A DNA stretch of 62,785 bases from Pseudomonadales bacterium (GTDB lineage Bacteria; Pseudomonadota; Gammaproteobacteria; Pseudomonadales; Azotimanducaceae): contig JAJDVW010000014.1 in assembly GCA_022825925.1 (NCBI GenBank), positions 1-62,785 on the forward strand, given 5' to 3'. Shown piece by piece: positions 43,221-53,000 of this stretch. The notes below the pieces were generated by a model, which saw only the letters and a program-made list of their open reading frames with translations, made no database searches and was not told the origin of the DNA. Made by a program: the position numbers and the translations under genes. Each line of letters starts with the position of its first letter. The stretch's first letter is position 1.

Positions 43221-43415
43221 ATGAGAGCAATCTCGACGCGTATCGTGTGGAGGGTCCTGGTGCACGCGGCGGTCATCGCCGCCCTCTACGTCGCGTTTTC
43301 GCTCGCGTTGTTCCTGGGCCTGCAGGTACATCCCATGTTCGGCAACCTCGGTCTGGCGATGGTGGCCGTGCTCTGTGGGGTCTACGTGTATCTCGGGTTC
43401 ATCAGGAGACGATAG
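43221..43415 (+). CDS. Small two-helix membrane protein
   Basis: A 64-residue frame from the ATG at 43221 with GGGAG eight to ten bases upstream. It has two predicted transmembrane helices (VLVHAAVIAALYVAFSLALF and LGLAMVAVLCGVYVYLGF) and basic ends (MRAISTRIVWR, IRRR). I do not recognise the family. It lies alone between the hydantoinase and the dehydrogenase, and a hairpin repeat starts at its stop codon. Confidence 0.6.
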   Translation: MRAISTRIVWRVLVHAAVIAALYVAFSLALFLGLQVHPMFGNLGLAMVAVLCGVYVYLGFIRRR

Positions 43416-43472
43416 CGCGACCTGGCGGTCGCGTTGGGAGTTTCGCCAAGGCGAAACTCCTACGGCGCAAGC
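43415..43472. repeat. Intergenic double-hairpin repeat ending CCTACGG
   Basis: Two adjacent hairpins: CGCGACC (43416-43422) with GGTCGCG (43427-43433), then GGAGTTTCGCC (43437-43447) with GGCGAAACTCC (43450-43460), 11 perfect pairs. CCTACGG follows at 43459-43465. Over 32 bases it matches the reverse complement of the element near 47410-47442 with one mismatch, so it is a dispersed repeat rather than a terminator alone. The remainder of the gap to 43624 holds nothing else clear. Confidence 0.75.
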
Positions 43473-43624
43473 TCCTGGCGTGCGTTGACGCTGTCCGAGC
43501 CCTCGGCTACCGTGGCCCGGCGTTCCGCGTCCGGGTGCATCGACAGGCCCGCCCATGGCCGCCGTCCACGCACGCGGCGCGGATCGTTGACGACTCCAAT
43601 CGGCCTTTGCGCGGGGGGCGAATC

Positions 43625-45880
43625 GTGGGCGAACAAACCAACAACCGGTGGATCGGCAAGAGCACGATCCGCCCCGACGGCGAAGACAAGGTCACCGGGC
43701 GCGCGGCGTTCGGCGCGGACTTCGCCCAGCCCGGCATGCTCTGGGGCAAGGTGCTGCGCAGCCCGCACCCGCACGCGCGCATCCGGTCCATCGACATCGG
43801 GCGCGCCGCCGCGGCGCCCGGCGTGAGAGCGGTGATGACGGGCGACGACCTGGTGCACTTCCCCCTCGACAAGCCCGTGATGGTCGGTCCCGCCGACCTG
43901 CGCTTCGTGAGCCGCAACGTCATGGCCCGCGACAAGGCGCTCTACGCCGGGCACGCGGTGGCGGCGGTCGCGGCGGCGACGCCGGAGGCCGCCGAGGCGG
44001 CGCTGGACCTGATCGAGGTCGACTACGAACCCCTGCCCTGGGTCCTCGACGTGGACGAAGCGATGCAGCCCGACGCGCCCGTGCTGCACGACTTCCTGCG
44101 CACGGACGGCGACGACTCGGCGCCGGATGCCCCGACCAATATCGCGAGCCGCATGACGATCACGCTCGGCGACGTCGACGACGGGTTCGCCGAGGCGGAT
44201 GTCGTCATCGAGCGGCACTTCAGGACCAAGCCGGTGCACCAGGGCTACATCGAACCGCACGCGTGCCTCGTGAGCGTCGCGGCGGACGGGCGCGCGACCA
44301 TCTGGAGCTCCAGCCAGGGCCAGTTCATGGTCAGGAACGCGACCGCCCGGATGACCGGCGCCCGGCTCTCCGACATCCGGGCCATCCCGGCGGAGATCGG
44401 GGGCGGGTTCGGCGGCAAGACGATCGTGTACCTCGAACCGCTCGCCTATGTGCTGTCGCGCAAGGCCGGCGCGCCGGTGAAGATGGTGATGACCCGCGAG
44501 GAGGTCTTCCGCGGGACGGGACCGACGGCGGGCTCGTCGAACACCGTCAGGATCGGCGCCCGCCGCGACGGCCGCATCGTCGCCGCGGACGCGACCTTCC
44601 GCTTCCAGGCGGGCGCGTTTCCGGGCTCGCCGGTCCGGGCGGCCTCGAACTGCGCGTTCGCGCCGTACGCCATCGACAACGTCCGGGTGGTCGGCTACGA
44701 TGTCGTGGCGAACCGGCCCAAGTGCAACGCGTATCGGGCGCCCGGGTCGCCCATCGCCGCCTACGGGGTGGAGTCGGTGCTCGACGAACTGGCGCGGGAA
44801 CTCGACCTCGACCCCATCGAGTTCCGGCTCAGGAACGCGGCGCGGGAGGGCACGCGGGCAGCGTATGGCCCGACCTTCCGCAGGATCGGTTTTGAAGAGA
44901 CGCTCGAGGCCGCTCGGGCCCATCCGCACTACACGGCGCCGAAGAACGGCCGCCAGGGACGCGGCGTCGCGAGCGGCTTCTGGTTCAACGTCGGCGGCGA
45001 ATCCAGCGCGCACGTGAACGTCAACGAGGACGGCACGGTCGCGGTCACGACGGGACACCCGGACATCGGCGGCTCGCGCGCGTCCATGGTGAACATCGTC
45101 GCCGAGACCCTCGGCATTCACTACCGCGACGTCAGCGCCCAGGTGGGCGACACCAACACGATCGGCTTCAGCGCGACCACCGGCGGCAGCCGCGTGACCT
45201 TCTCCGCCGGCACGGCGGTCTCGGAGGCCACCGAGCGCGTCGTCGCGCAGCTCCGCGAGCGGGCGGCGATGCTCTGGGACATCGACCCGGACGCGGTCGA
45301 CTGGAAGGACGGCCATGCCCACCCCGCGGGCAGCAACGCCGGGGACTTCGAACCGCTCTCGCTCGCGGACCTCGCCGGCAAGGCGGCCATCACGGGCGGC
45401 CCGATCGCGGCGCAGGTGTCCGTGAACGCGCAGGGCGCCGCCCCGGCGTTCGCCACGCACGTATGCGACGTCGAAGTCGACACCGAAACCGGCCGCGTCG
45501 ACGTGGTGCGTTACACGGCCGTCCAGGACGCCGGCCGCGCCATCCATCCGGGCTACGTCGAGGGCCAGATGCAGGGCGGCGTCGCCCAGGGCATCGGCTG
45601 GGCGCTCAACGAGGAGTACATCTTCGACGCCTCGGGTCGCCTCGAGAACCCGGGGTTCCTGGATTACCGCATCCCGGTGGCGTCGGACCTGCCCATGATC
45701 GACACGGTCGTGGTCGAGGTGCCGAACGACGCCCACCCGCACGGGGTGCGCGGGGTCGGCGAAGTGCCGATCGCGCCGCCGATGGCCGCGGTCGCCAACG
45801 CCATCCACGATGCGGTCGGCCTGCGCATGCGGGAGCTGCCGATGTCGCCGCCGAAGGTGCTCGCGGCCCTGGACAGTTGA
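43625..45880 (+). CDS. Xanthine dehydrogenase/CoxL-type molybdopterin-binding subunit
   Basis: Large subunit of a molybdenum hydroxylase, 751 residues from a GTG at 43625 with GGGGGG upstream. It lacks FeS and FAD domains, as expected for the separate large subunit. Family marks: KVTGRAAFGADF, VLRSPHPHARI, EPHACLVSV, AEIGGGFGGKT in the cofactor region, CNAYRAPGSP, GHPDIGGS, and the catalytic Glu in RGVGEVPIAPPMAAVANAI at the C-terminus. The enzyme oxidises aldehydes, CO, N-heterocycles or similar; which one is not evident. Neither the 2Fe-2S nor the FAD subunit gene is next to it, so either partners are elsewhere or the operon was disrupted. The GPH symporter remnant begins 26 bases downstream. 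Confidence 0.9.
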   Translation: MGEQTNNRWIGKSTIRPDGEDKVTGRAAFGADFAQPGMLWGKVLRSPHPHARIRSIDIGRAAAAPGVRAVMTGDDLVHFPLDKPVMVGPADLRFVSRNVMARDKALYAGHAVAAVAAATPEAAEAALDLIEVDYEPLPWVLDVDEAMQPDAPVLHDFLRTDGDDSAPDAPTNIASRMTITLGDVDDGFAEADVVIERHFRTKPVHQGYIEPHACLVSVAADGRATIWSSSQGQFMVRNATARMTGARLSDIRAIPAEIGGGFGGKTIVYLEPLAYVLSRKAGAPVKMVMTREEVFRGTGPTAGSSNTVRIGARRDGRIVAADATFRFQAGAFPGSPVRAASNCAFAPYAIDNVRVVGYDVVANRPKCNAYRAPGSPIAAYGVESVLDELARELDLDPIEFRLRNAAREGTRAAYGPTFRRIGFEETLEAARAHPHYTAPKNGRQGRGVASGFWFNVGGESSAHVNVNEDGTVAVTTGHPDIGGSRASMVNIVAETLGIHYRDVSAQVGDTNTIGFSATTGGSRVTFSAGTAVSEATERVVAQLRERAAMLWDIDPDAVDWKDGHAHPAGSNAGDFEPLSLADLAGKAAITGGPIAAQVSVNAQGAAPAFATHVCDVEVDTETGRVDVVRYTAVQDAGRAIHPGYVEGQMQGGVAQGIGWALNEEYIFDASGRLENPGFLDYRIPVASDLPMIDTVVVEVPNDAHPHGVRGVGEVPIAPPMAAVANAIHDAVGLRMRELPMSPPKVLAALDS

Positions 45881-45905
45881 ACGCTCGTGGCGTCGCGGCA
45901 CGCCG

Positions 45906-47334
45906 ATGATGGACCGCTCGCGACGCCTCCCGCTGCGCACCAAGCTCGCGTTCTCTTCCGGGGCGCTGGAAGAGGCCGTGGTGGGCGCGGCCAGCTTCGC
46001 GACGATGCTGTTCTACAATCAGGTCCTCGGTCTGTCCGCGAGCCTGTGCGGCGTCGTGTTCCTGGTCGCGAGCGTCGTCGACGGGATATCGGACCCGATC
46101 GTCGGCGCCTTCTCCGACCAGTTCAGGAGCCGGTGGGGCCGCCGCCATCCCCTGATGTTCCTGTCGGCCTTCCCGCTCGCGATCGCGTTCTACTGCCTCT
46201 ACCAGCCGCCGGAGGGTCTCGGGGAGGTCGGGCTCTTCGCCTGGTTCCTGCTCTTCATGATCCTGGTGCGCGTCGCCAAGACCTTCTACACGGTGCCCCA
46301 CGCCGCCCTCGGCGCCGAGTTGACCGAGGACTACCACGAGCGCACCTCGATCTTCGGCTACAACGCGGTCACGGGGATGGCGGGCGGGGTCGGGTTCGGC
46401 GTGCTCCTGCTGCTGGTGGTCTTCCCCTCGACGGAGGGATACAGCAACGGCCTGCTCAACGAGAGCCGTTATCCGCTGCTTGCCGCGTCGGGGGCCGTGA
46501 TCATCGTCGCGTCCCTGATGGCGTGCGTCTTCGGCACGCGGGACCAGATCCCGTACCTGCACCCGAACCCCGCGCGAACTGCGGGTGCGCGCGTACCTGG
46601 GCGAACTCCAGAACCTGCTCACCAACCGTTCCTACCTGTCCGTCTGCGTGAGCTGGCTGGTGCTGGCCGCCTCCTTCGGCATCATCGCGGTCGTCTCGAC
46701 CTACACCTACATCTACGTCTTCGAGATATCGACGGAGCAGCTCACCATACAGCGCTTCGTGACCCTGCCCGGCATACTCGTCGCCATTCCGCTGGCGGCC
46801 TGGCTGACGCGGCGCCTGGACAAGAAATGGACCCTGATCTGGTCCTGCAGCGTGAGCGCCTTCCTGGTCGGGTTGCCGTACGTCCTGCGCATGGTCGACC
46901 TCTTCCCGGCCAACGACTCGCCGTGGCTGCTGCCGGCGCTGTTCGCCCCGCTCACGCTCAGCTACGTGCCGGGGGCGCTGCTGCCGATCGTGATCGACTC
47001 GCAGCTCGTGGACGTCGCCGACGACCACGAGCACCGGACAGGGCATCGGTCCGAGGGCGTCGTGTTCTCGATACGCACGTTCGCCATGAAGGCCACGTCG
47101 GGGGTCGGGGGCTTGATCGCCGGCTTCGGGCTGGACCTGATCGCGTTCCCGAAGAATGCCGTGGTGGGTGAAGTGCCCGCGGAAGCGCTGAACGGTCTCC
47201 TGTTCCTCTCCGGCCCCCTCTTCTGGGTGATCATCGCCGTCGGCGTGAGCTTCATGGGCATGTACCGGTTGAGCGAGCGGCGGCATGCGGAGATTCTCAG
47301 GGAGCTGAAGGAGCGCAGGGCGCTCGCGGACTGA
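45906..47334 (+). pseudogene. GPH-type MFS symporter with a +1 frameshift
   Basis: The first frame, from ATG 45906, encodes a normal symporter N-half: KLAFSSGALEEAVVG, DGISDPIVGAFSDQFRSRWGRRHP and FYTVPHAALGAELT, as far as RDQIPYLHPNP. At about 46568-46578, at a run of four Cs, the protein continues one base out of frame (RELRVRAYLGELQNLLTNRSYL), then runs intact to a TGA at 47334 with DVADDHEHRTGHRSEGVVFS. The corrected length is 475 residues, like the intact paralogue at 21197-22669. One extra base explains everything, so this is a fresh pseudogene or an assembly indel. The second half could start at a GTG at 46585. Confidence 0.85.
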
Positions 47335-47395
47335 TCCGGGTTAGTGGCGACGCTTGTCGTCGCCCGTCTCGGGTCTCGTACGACGTCGAAGACGG

Positions 47396-47475
47396 CGGCA
47401 CTTCGCGGCAGCGAAACTGCCAACGCGACCGCCAGGTCGCGCCGGGACGGGACAAGCCCGTGTCCCCTACGGTAA
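47396..47475. repeat. Intergenic multi-hairpin repeat, reversed copy of the 43.4-kb element
   Basis: Contains an imperfect hairpin (GGCACTTCGC with GCGAAACTGCC), then GCGACC (47425-47430) with GGTCGC (47435-47440), then ACGGG with CCCGT (47447-47461), ending in CCTACGG at 47466-47472. The first two modules are the reverse complement of the element at 43415-43446. It lies between the convergent symporter and GFA genes; its CTA supplies the TAG stop of the GFA gene at 47467-47469, showing that the element reaches into the coding end. Confidence 0.72.
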
Positions 47476-48315
47476 CGCGGCTTTGGGCCAGGTCCGGAGG
47501 CGCTCGTCCAGCGCGGTCCACGCCGCGCGCGAGTCGGTGAAGATGTTGTCGCTCGGCTTCACCCCCGGATCGCCGTCGAGGCAGCCGGCGGGAATGCACG
47601 CCTGGTCGTCCCGTTCCCAAGGCGCGCGCCCACCGCAGGTTGGGCAGAACGCACACTCGAAACGCGTTCCGGGCAACCGGTATCTGGTGACGTTGTCCGC
47701 ACCCTTCAGCCAGCGAAAGCTGCCGTGGCGCACGCGCAGGAGTGTCTGGTAGGCGGCGCCGGCGGCGCGCCGGCAGCGCGAGCAGTGGCAGTGATACATC
47801 CCGAGGGGTGGGTCGTCGAACTCGAACGCGACCGCCCCGCACAGGCAGCTCCCTCCGGTGGCGCCCGGCGTTCCCGGCTCCAGGGCGGGCCGGTCCACGG
47901 CCGTGGCCAGCGCCCCGAACTCCGGGGGCAGCGCGGGATGCTGCGGCAGGTCGTCGACGATGTCGTCCCAAGACGCCATCGAACCCGTGAACATGTGGAG
48001 ACGCGGTCGCGCGTCGGGATCTTCGGCGACGGAGCCGAGGGGCACCAGCGCGAACGGCAGGCCGTCCCCGGTCATCGGGACGGCCGATCCGCAACGCCCG
48101 CAGAAGTGCCGGTGGCCCGCCGCGGAGGACCGGTACGTCTTCACTCGCTCCGCGCCGCGCACCCAGCGGAAGTCCTGCGGCGCGGCCGTGACGAAAGTGG
48201 CGAACGCGCTGCCGTGAGACTTGCGGCACATCGAGCAGTGACAGTGGCCGACCACGTCCACCGGTCCGTCGATCTCGAATGCGATGTCTCCGCAAAGACA
48301 GCTTCCGGTCAGCAT
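47467..48315 (-). CDS. Tandem GFA-domain (formaldehyde-activating-like) zinc protein
   Basis: The protein has 282 residues from the ATG at 48315 (AGGAG upstream) with two GFA domains. First: TGSCLCGDIAFEI, GHCHCSMCRKSHG, HFCGRCGS. Second: GGSCLCGAVAFEF, YHCHCSRCRRAAG, FCPTCGG. Each keeps the seven zinc-binding cysteines of the Mss4-like fold. Most GFA proteins are single-domain, about 130 residues, so this is a duplication or fusion. A role in glutathione/formaldehyde adduct handling is known for one member (Gfa), but most are uncharacterised. Its stop codon lies inside an intergenic hairpin repeat. A STAS gene is 32 bases upstream on the same strand. Confidence 0.9.
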   Translation of the reverse strand: MLTGSCLCGDIAFEIDGPVDVVGHCHCSMCRKSHGSAFATFVTAAPQDFRWVRGAERVKTYRSSAAGHRHFCGRCGSAVPMTGDGLPFALVPLGSVAEDPDARPRLHMFTGSMASWDDIVDDLPQHPALPPEFGALATAVDRPALEPGTPGATGGSCLCGAVAFEFDDPPLGMYHCHCSRCRRAAGAAYQTLLRVRHGSFRWLKGADNVTRYRLPGTRFECAFCPTCGGRAPWERDDQACIPAGCLDGDPGVKPSDNIFTDSRAAWTALDERLRTWPKAALP

Positions 48316-48347
48316 TCCGGCTCCTAGCGATGCGGTGTCACGGCGGT

Positions 48348-48707
48348 TCAGTCGCCGGTGTCGACGGCCTGCTCCAGCGCCGACAGTGCGGCGGCGCGGG
48401 TGGGGTGTACCTCGAGCAGTTGATCGAATCCGGTCACCTCGAGCAGCGAGCGCACGTTCGCCGTCGGCGCGCAGACCAGGAATCGGCCCGGCTTGCCGGC
48501 CAGGGTCCTGGTCGCATGGAGCATGGCGCGCAGGCCGCGGGAGGCGATGTACGTCAGCTCGGTCGCGTCCAGGACCACGGCGCTCAGTGCGCCGGGCCGG
48601 GTCCATCCCGCCAGGCGCGTTTCGAACTCGGCGGCGGTGGACGCATCGACCCTGCCGGAGACCACCATGACCAGCGTACTTCCAGACTGGATCTCTTCGA
48701 CTTGCAT
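48348..48707 (-). CDS. STAS-domain protein
   Basis: Single STAS domain, 119 residues from the ATG at 48707: LVMVVSGRVDASTAAEFE, AVVLDATELTYIASRGLRAML, FLVCAPTANVRSLLEVTGFD. The Ser in IASRGLR is at the phosphorylation position of anti-anti-sigma factors, with Ala where many have Ser before it. No cognate RsbW kinase is adjacent. The two STAS proteins of the window (see 20695-21033) are diverged copies of the same family. Confidence 0.88.
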   Translation of the reverse strand: MQVEEIQSGSTLVMVVSGRVDASTAAEFETRLAGWTRPGALSAVVLDATELTYIASRGLRAMLHATRTLAGKPGRFLVCAPTANVRSLLEVTGFDQLLEVHPTRAAALSALEQAVDTGD

Positions 48708-48830
48708 GCCCGCCCCCGGCGGAGCCGCCCCTGCCGCGGCGCGCTGGGAGCGCCGCGCCGACTCCCACGGCTCCCGCCACGGCGGAACATACCACGGGCC
48801 CGACCCGTGCCGGCCGACGCTCGCGCGAGG

Positions 48831-49106
48831 TCAGACGAGGAAGGCGACCCGGTACTCGAAACTGAGCCGCGGCTCGGCGTCCTTCGGTGTCTCGGGGTGG
48901 GCGAACGCCGAGTGGAAGACCGGCACGGCGCCGTTGTCTTCGTCTCCCTTGCGGTAGTGCGCGTTCCGGAACAGCAGTACCTCGTCCGTCGTCATGTCGG
49001 GATAAGTAGTAGTACCTCTGGTCCGGATGGTGCCTGGCGGCAAGAAGCCCGCCAGCTTCGCCGTGACGGACCTGTCGGCGAGGGCGGAGCCGCCCGGCTT
49101 CGGCAT
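48831..49106 (-). pseudogene. C-terminal remnant of a CmcJ/NvfI-type oxidoreductase
   Basis: The 91-codon frame matches only the end of CmcJ/NvfI family proteins: SALADRSVTAKLAGF, TYPDMTTDEVLLFRNAHY, VPVFHSAFAHPET and AEPRLSFEYR, which contain the conserved His-Ser-Ala-Phe and Arg-x-Ser-x-Glu motifs. Full-length members are about 260-280 residues, so two thirds are missing at the N-terminus. An ATG at 49106 exists but the fragment is unlikely to be functional. It lies 27 bases downstream of the TauD-family gene. Confidence 0.65.
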
Positions 49107-49133
49107 GGTGCTTCTCGCGTGGACCTGGCCGCG

Positions 49134-49955
49134 CTACTCGCGGGGCCGTTCGCCCTCGCACATCACCCGGTACATGACCCGCGGCTGGTCGCCGTGATCG
49201 TAGACCGCCGCGTGCAGCGCGCAGCGGTTGTCCCACATCGCGAAGTCGCCCACCTGCCAGCGATGGCGGTACATCGCGTGGTCCCTGAGCGAGTGCCGGT
49301 AGAGGAAGTCGATCAGGTTCCTGCTCTCGGCGGGCGTCATCCCCTCCGCCTCGACGCAGCGGTCGGCGAACGTCACGTACAGCGCCTTGCGCCCCGTGAC
49401 CGGGTGCGTCCGGACGGCCGGGTGCCAGACCGGGTCCGGGCACTCCTCGGGCCGATCCGTGCCGCTGACCACGTGCTTCAGGCGCAGGCCGCGGAGCCAC
49501 CCCTTCATGACGTCGGACAGGCTGTCGTAGGCCATGTACTGATTGCAGAAGATCGTGTCGCCGCCGTGCCGGGGCACCTCGATGGGGTTCAGGGACGAGA
49601 ACGAGGGCGGTCTCTCGACGAAGCACGTGTCGGTGTGGAAGCCGCCGGACGCCGGCCGGTTCGGGTCGCCCCGGTTGGCGACCCTGTGGACCATGGCGTA
49701 CTCGGTGCGCATGTCCACCCCGGGCGTGACGGTCACCTTGCCGAAACGTGCGATGAAGTCGCGCTGTTCCACCGGCGTGAGGTGCTGGCCCGGGAACACG
49801 CCGACGCAGTACTCGCCGACCAGCCGGCGCACTTCCTCGACCTGCTCGTCGGTCATCTCGGGAATGGCCACCCCGGTGATGCGCACGCCCGTTTGGCCGG
49901 TCATCAGCTCCGCCTGGAGCGAACCCGTGGCGATCGGTTGGAGCGTTGCGGACAT
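49134..49955 (-). CDS. TauD/TfdA family dioxygenase
   Basis: Fe(II)/2-oxoglutarate dioxygenase of 273 residues, ATG at 49955. Iron ligands: HxD in GGFHTDTCFVERP and the distal His in WDNRCALHAAVYD; 2-oxoglutarate Arg in PRVMYRVM near the end. The N-terminal half has the usual VGEYCVGVFPGQHLTP and FGKVTVTPGV segments. Close relatives act on taurine, 2,4-D or other sulfonates and acids; the substrate is open. It is divergent from the large ABC exporter across 132 bases. The CmcJ remnant downstream may once have been its operon partner. Confidence 0.92.
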   Translation of the reverse strand: MSATLQPIATGSLQAELMTGQTGVRITGVAIPEMTDEQVEEVRRLVGEYCVGVFPGQHLTPVEQRDFIARFGKVTVTPGVDMRTEYAMVHRVANRGDPNRPASGGFHTDTCFVERPPSFSSLNPIEVPRHGGDTIFCNQYMAYDSLSDVMKGWLRGLRLKHVVSGTDRPEECPDPVWHPAVRTHPVTGRKALYVTFADRCVEAEGMTPAESRNLIDFLYRHSLRDHAMYRHRWQVGDFAMWDNRCALHAAVYDHGDQPRVMYRVMCEGERPRE

Positions 49956-50087
49956 GATCCCCCTCGATGCGGTTACGCCTCGGCCCAGGTTGGAGCATAC
50001 ACGCGTGCCGGTCGCGGCGGAGCCGAGACAGCGAAACAGCTACCATCTTGGGCGGCAACCGCCACCAGGACCTGAACGCCCGCCCCA

Positions 50088-53000
50088 ATGCTCTTCGACC
50101 CCCGCCTCTGGCAGTTCACGCTCGGCGTGCGTGCCCGCATCGCGGCCACCGTGGCGATGGGCGTCGCCTCGTCCCTCGTCGGGATCGGCCGGCTCGCCCT
50201 GCTGGGGTGGCTGCTCGCGCGGGTCTTCACCGGGGATACGTTCGCCGACCTGGTGGTGCCCCTCGTTGCCGTCGCGGCGGTGATGGTGCTGCGCGGCTGG
50301 ATCGAGCACGCGCGCGCCATGGTCGCGCATCGCACCGCGGTACGGGTGCAGTTGGCGTTGCGCAAGCGGCTGTACGCCAAGGCGGTCGCGCTCGGCCCCG
50401 CCCATTTCGGGCTGGAGCGGACGGGGGCCGTGATGATCTCGATGATCGACGGCGTCGAACAGCTCGAGACGTACTTCGGTCAGTACCTGCCGCAGCTCCT
50501 GGTCGCCGTGATCACGCCGCTCGCCGTGTTCGCGGCGCTGGCCGCGTACGACCTGCCCGTCGCGGCGCTGATGTTCGGCTTCGCGATGTTCACGCTGTTC
50601 GCGCCGCTGTTGTTGCAGCGGCATGAGGCCAAGAGCAGCATGCGCCGGTCCCGGGCGTACCGCGCCTTCGCGGCGGAGTTTCTCGACGCGATCCAGGGGC
50701 TCGCCACGCTCAAGGCCTTCGGCCAGAGCGCCGCGCGGGGGCGGCTCCTGGCCGAGCGGGCGCGCGAAGTCTTCCGCAGCACGATGTGGGTGCTCGCGAC
50801 CAACGCGGGGACCCGCGGGCTCACCGACGCCGGCATCGCGGTCGGCACGGCGGCGGTGCTCGGACTCGGCGCCTGGCGCGTGTCCGGAGGCCAGATGAGC
50901 CTGGACGCGCTGCTGGTCGTGCTCATGATGGGCATCGAGGTGTTCCGCCCGCAGCGCGACCTGCGGGCCCTCCTGCACAACGGCATGATGAGCCGCGCCG
51001 CGGCGGACGACATCTTCGCGCTGCTCGATGCGCGACCGCGGGTCGAAGCGCCGGCGGCGCCCGTCGGCCTCGACGGACCGCTCGCCCCGGTCGTGGAGTT
51101 CGAGGACGTGTCGTTCGCGTACCCCGGCGGGCGCCGTGCCGCGCACCGGGGGCTCGGTTTCCGCGTCGAAGCCGGGGAACGGGTCGGGTTCGTCGGGGAG
51201 AGCGGGGCAGGCAAATCCACCATCGTGCGCCTGCTGCTGCGCTTTTTCGATCCGGACGCGGGCATCGTGCGGGTTGGGGGCCACGACCTGCGCAGCCTGC
51301 GGGCGGACGACGTCTACGCCAACGTCGCGGTGGTGAACCAGGACACCTACCTGTTTCACGGGACGGTCGAGGACAACCTGCGCTTCGGCAAGGCCGATGC
51401 CACCGCGGAGGAACTCGAGTCGGCCGCGCGCGCCGCGAACGCGCACGAGTTCATCACGCGGCTGCCGGACGGCTACGCGACGGTCATCGGCGAGCGCGGC
51501 ATCAGGCTCTCGGGCGGTCAGCGCCAGCGCATCGCGATCGCCCGCGCCGTGCTCCGCGACGCGCCGATCCTGGTCCTCGACGAGGGGCGCTCTCGTCGGT
51601 GGACGCCGAGAACGAGGCGGTCATCCAGTCCGCGCTCGACCGCCTGATGCGGGGCCGCACGACGCTGATCTTCGCGCACCGGCTGTCGAGCGTGGTCGGG
51701 GCGGACCGCATCCTGGTGCTCGCCCAGGGGTCCGTGGTCGAAGTCGGCGATCACGCGTCGCTGATGCGTGCGCGCGGGGTCTACTTTCGGCTGATGGGCG
51801 CCCAGGCGCAAGAGAGCGCTGTGGCCGACGGGTCCGTGGCGGCGGTGGCCGACGGAAGTGCGAGCCCAAGGGAGTTGCCCCCCGAGGACGTACAGGTCGA
51901 CGGTTCCGGCGCACGCGACGAACCGACCGACGCCATCCTGCGCGCCGATGGGCTGGGGTGGACGGGCGTGTTCCGCGAACTGCTGCGCCACGTCGTCCCG
52001 TGGAAGGTGAAGTTCTCCGTCGTGCTGGTGTTGGGGATCGCGAGGGTCGCGGCCCTGATCGGCGTCGCGGTGGCGGGCGCCCTCGCGGTCGCGGCGGTGA
52101 AGCGCGGCGAACCGTACGCGCCGTACCTGGTCGCCCTGGCGTTCGTCGCGCCCCTCGCCGGCGTGCTGCACTGGCTCGAGTCGTGGTTCGCGCACGACAT
52201 GGCGTCCCGCATGCTGGCCGAGATGCGCATCGCCCTGTTCAACAAGCTGGACCGGCTCGCGCCGGCGTACCTCGTCCGGCGCCGTACCGGGGACCTCGTG
52301 GGGATGGCGACGCATGACGTCGAACTCGTGGAGTACTTCTTCGCGCACACCGTGGCGCCGTTCCTGGTGGCCGTGCTGGTGCCGGCGGCCGTCGTCGGGA
52401 CGCTCGCGTGGTTCGGCTGGCCCATGGCGCTCGCCCTCGCGCCGTTCCTGGCCGCGGTGGCGATCAGCCCGTTCCTCGCCCGTCGGCGCATCGACGCGCT
52501 CGGTTCGCGGGCGCGGGAGGCCTTCGGCGACATGAACGCGCACGCGGTGGACACCATCCAGGGTTTGCCGGAGATCCTCGCGTTTCAGCGCACGCGGGCG
52601 CGCGGGGCCGAGTTCGTCACGCGCATCGAGCGCCACACGGCGCTGCGACTGCCCTTCTTCGCCGACCTCACGAAGCAGACCGCGATCCTGGAAGCGGTCA
52701 CCGGCCTCGGCGGGCTCGTGGTGGTGGCGACCGGCGCCCACCTGGTCGCCACCGAGGCGGTCGATCCCGCGGCCCTGCCCATGCTGACCCTGCTCGCGAT
52801 GGCGGCGTTCCTGCCGGTGTCCGAGATCGCCCACATCGGCCGACAGCTCGCGGACACGCTGGGTGCGACGCGGCGGCTCCACGCGGTCCACAACGAGGTC
52901 GAGGTGGTGACGGACGGCCCCGGAGTGGGCGCGCCGTCGCATCCCGGGGGAGCCGGGATCGACGTCCGTGGCGTGGCCTTCTCGTATCCCGGACACCGCC

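Noticed and set aside
43415..43472. Reading the double hairpin as a simple rho-independent terminator
   Set aside because: There is no T tract and a near-identical copy lies elsewhere in reverse orientation, which fits a dispersed repeat better.
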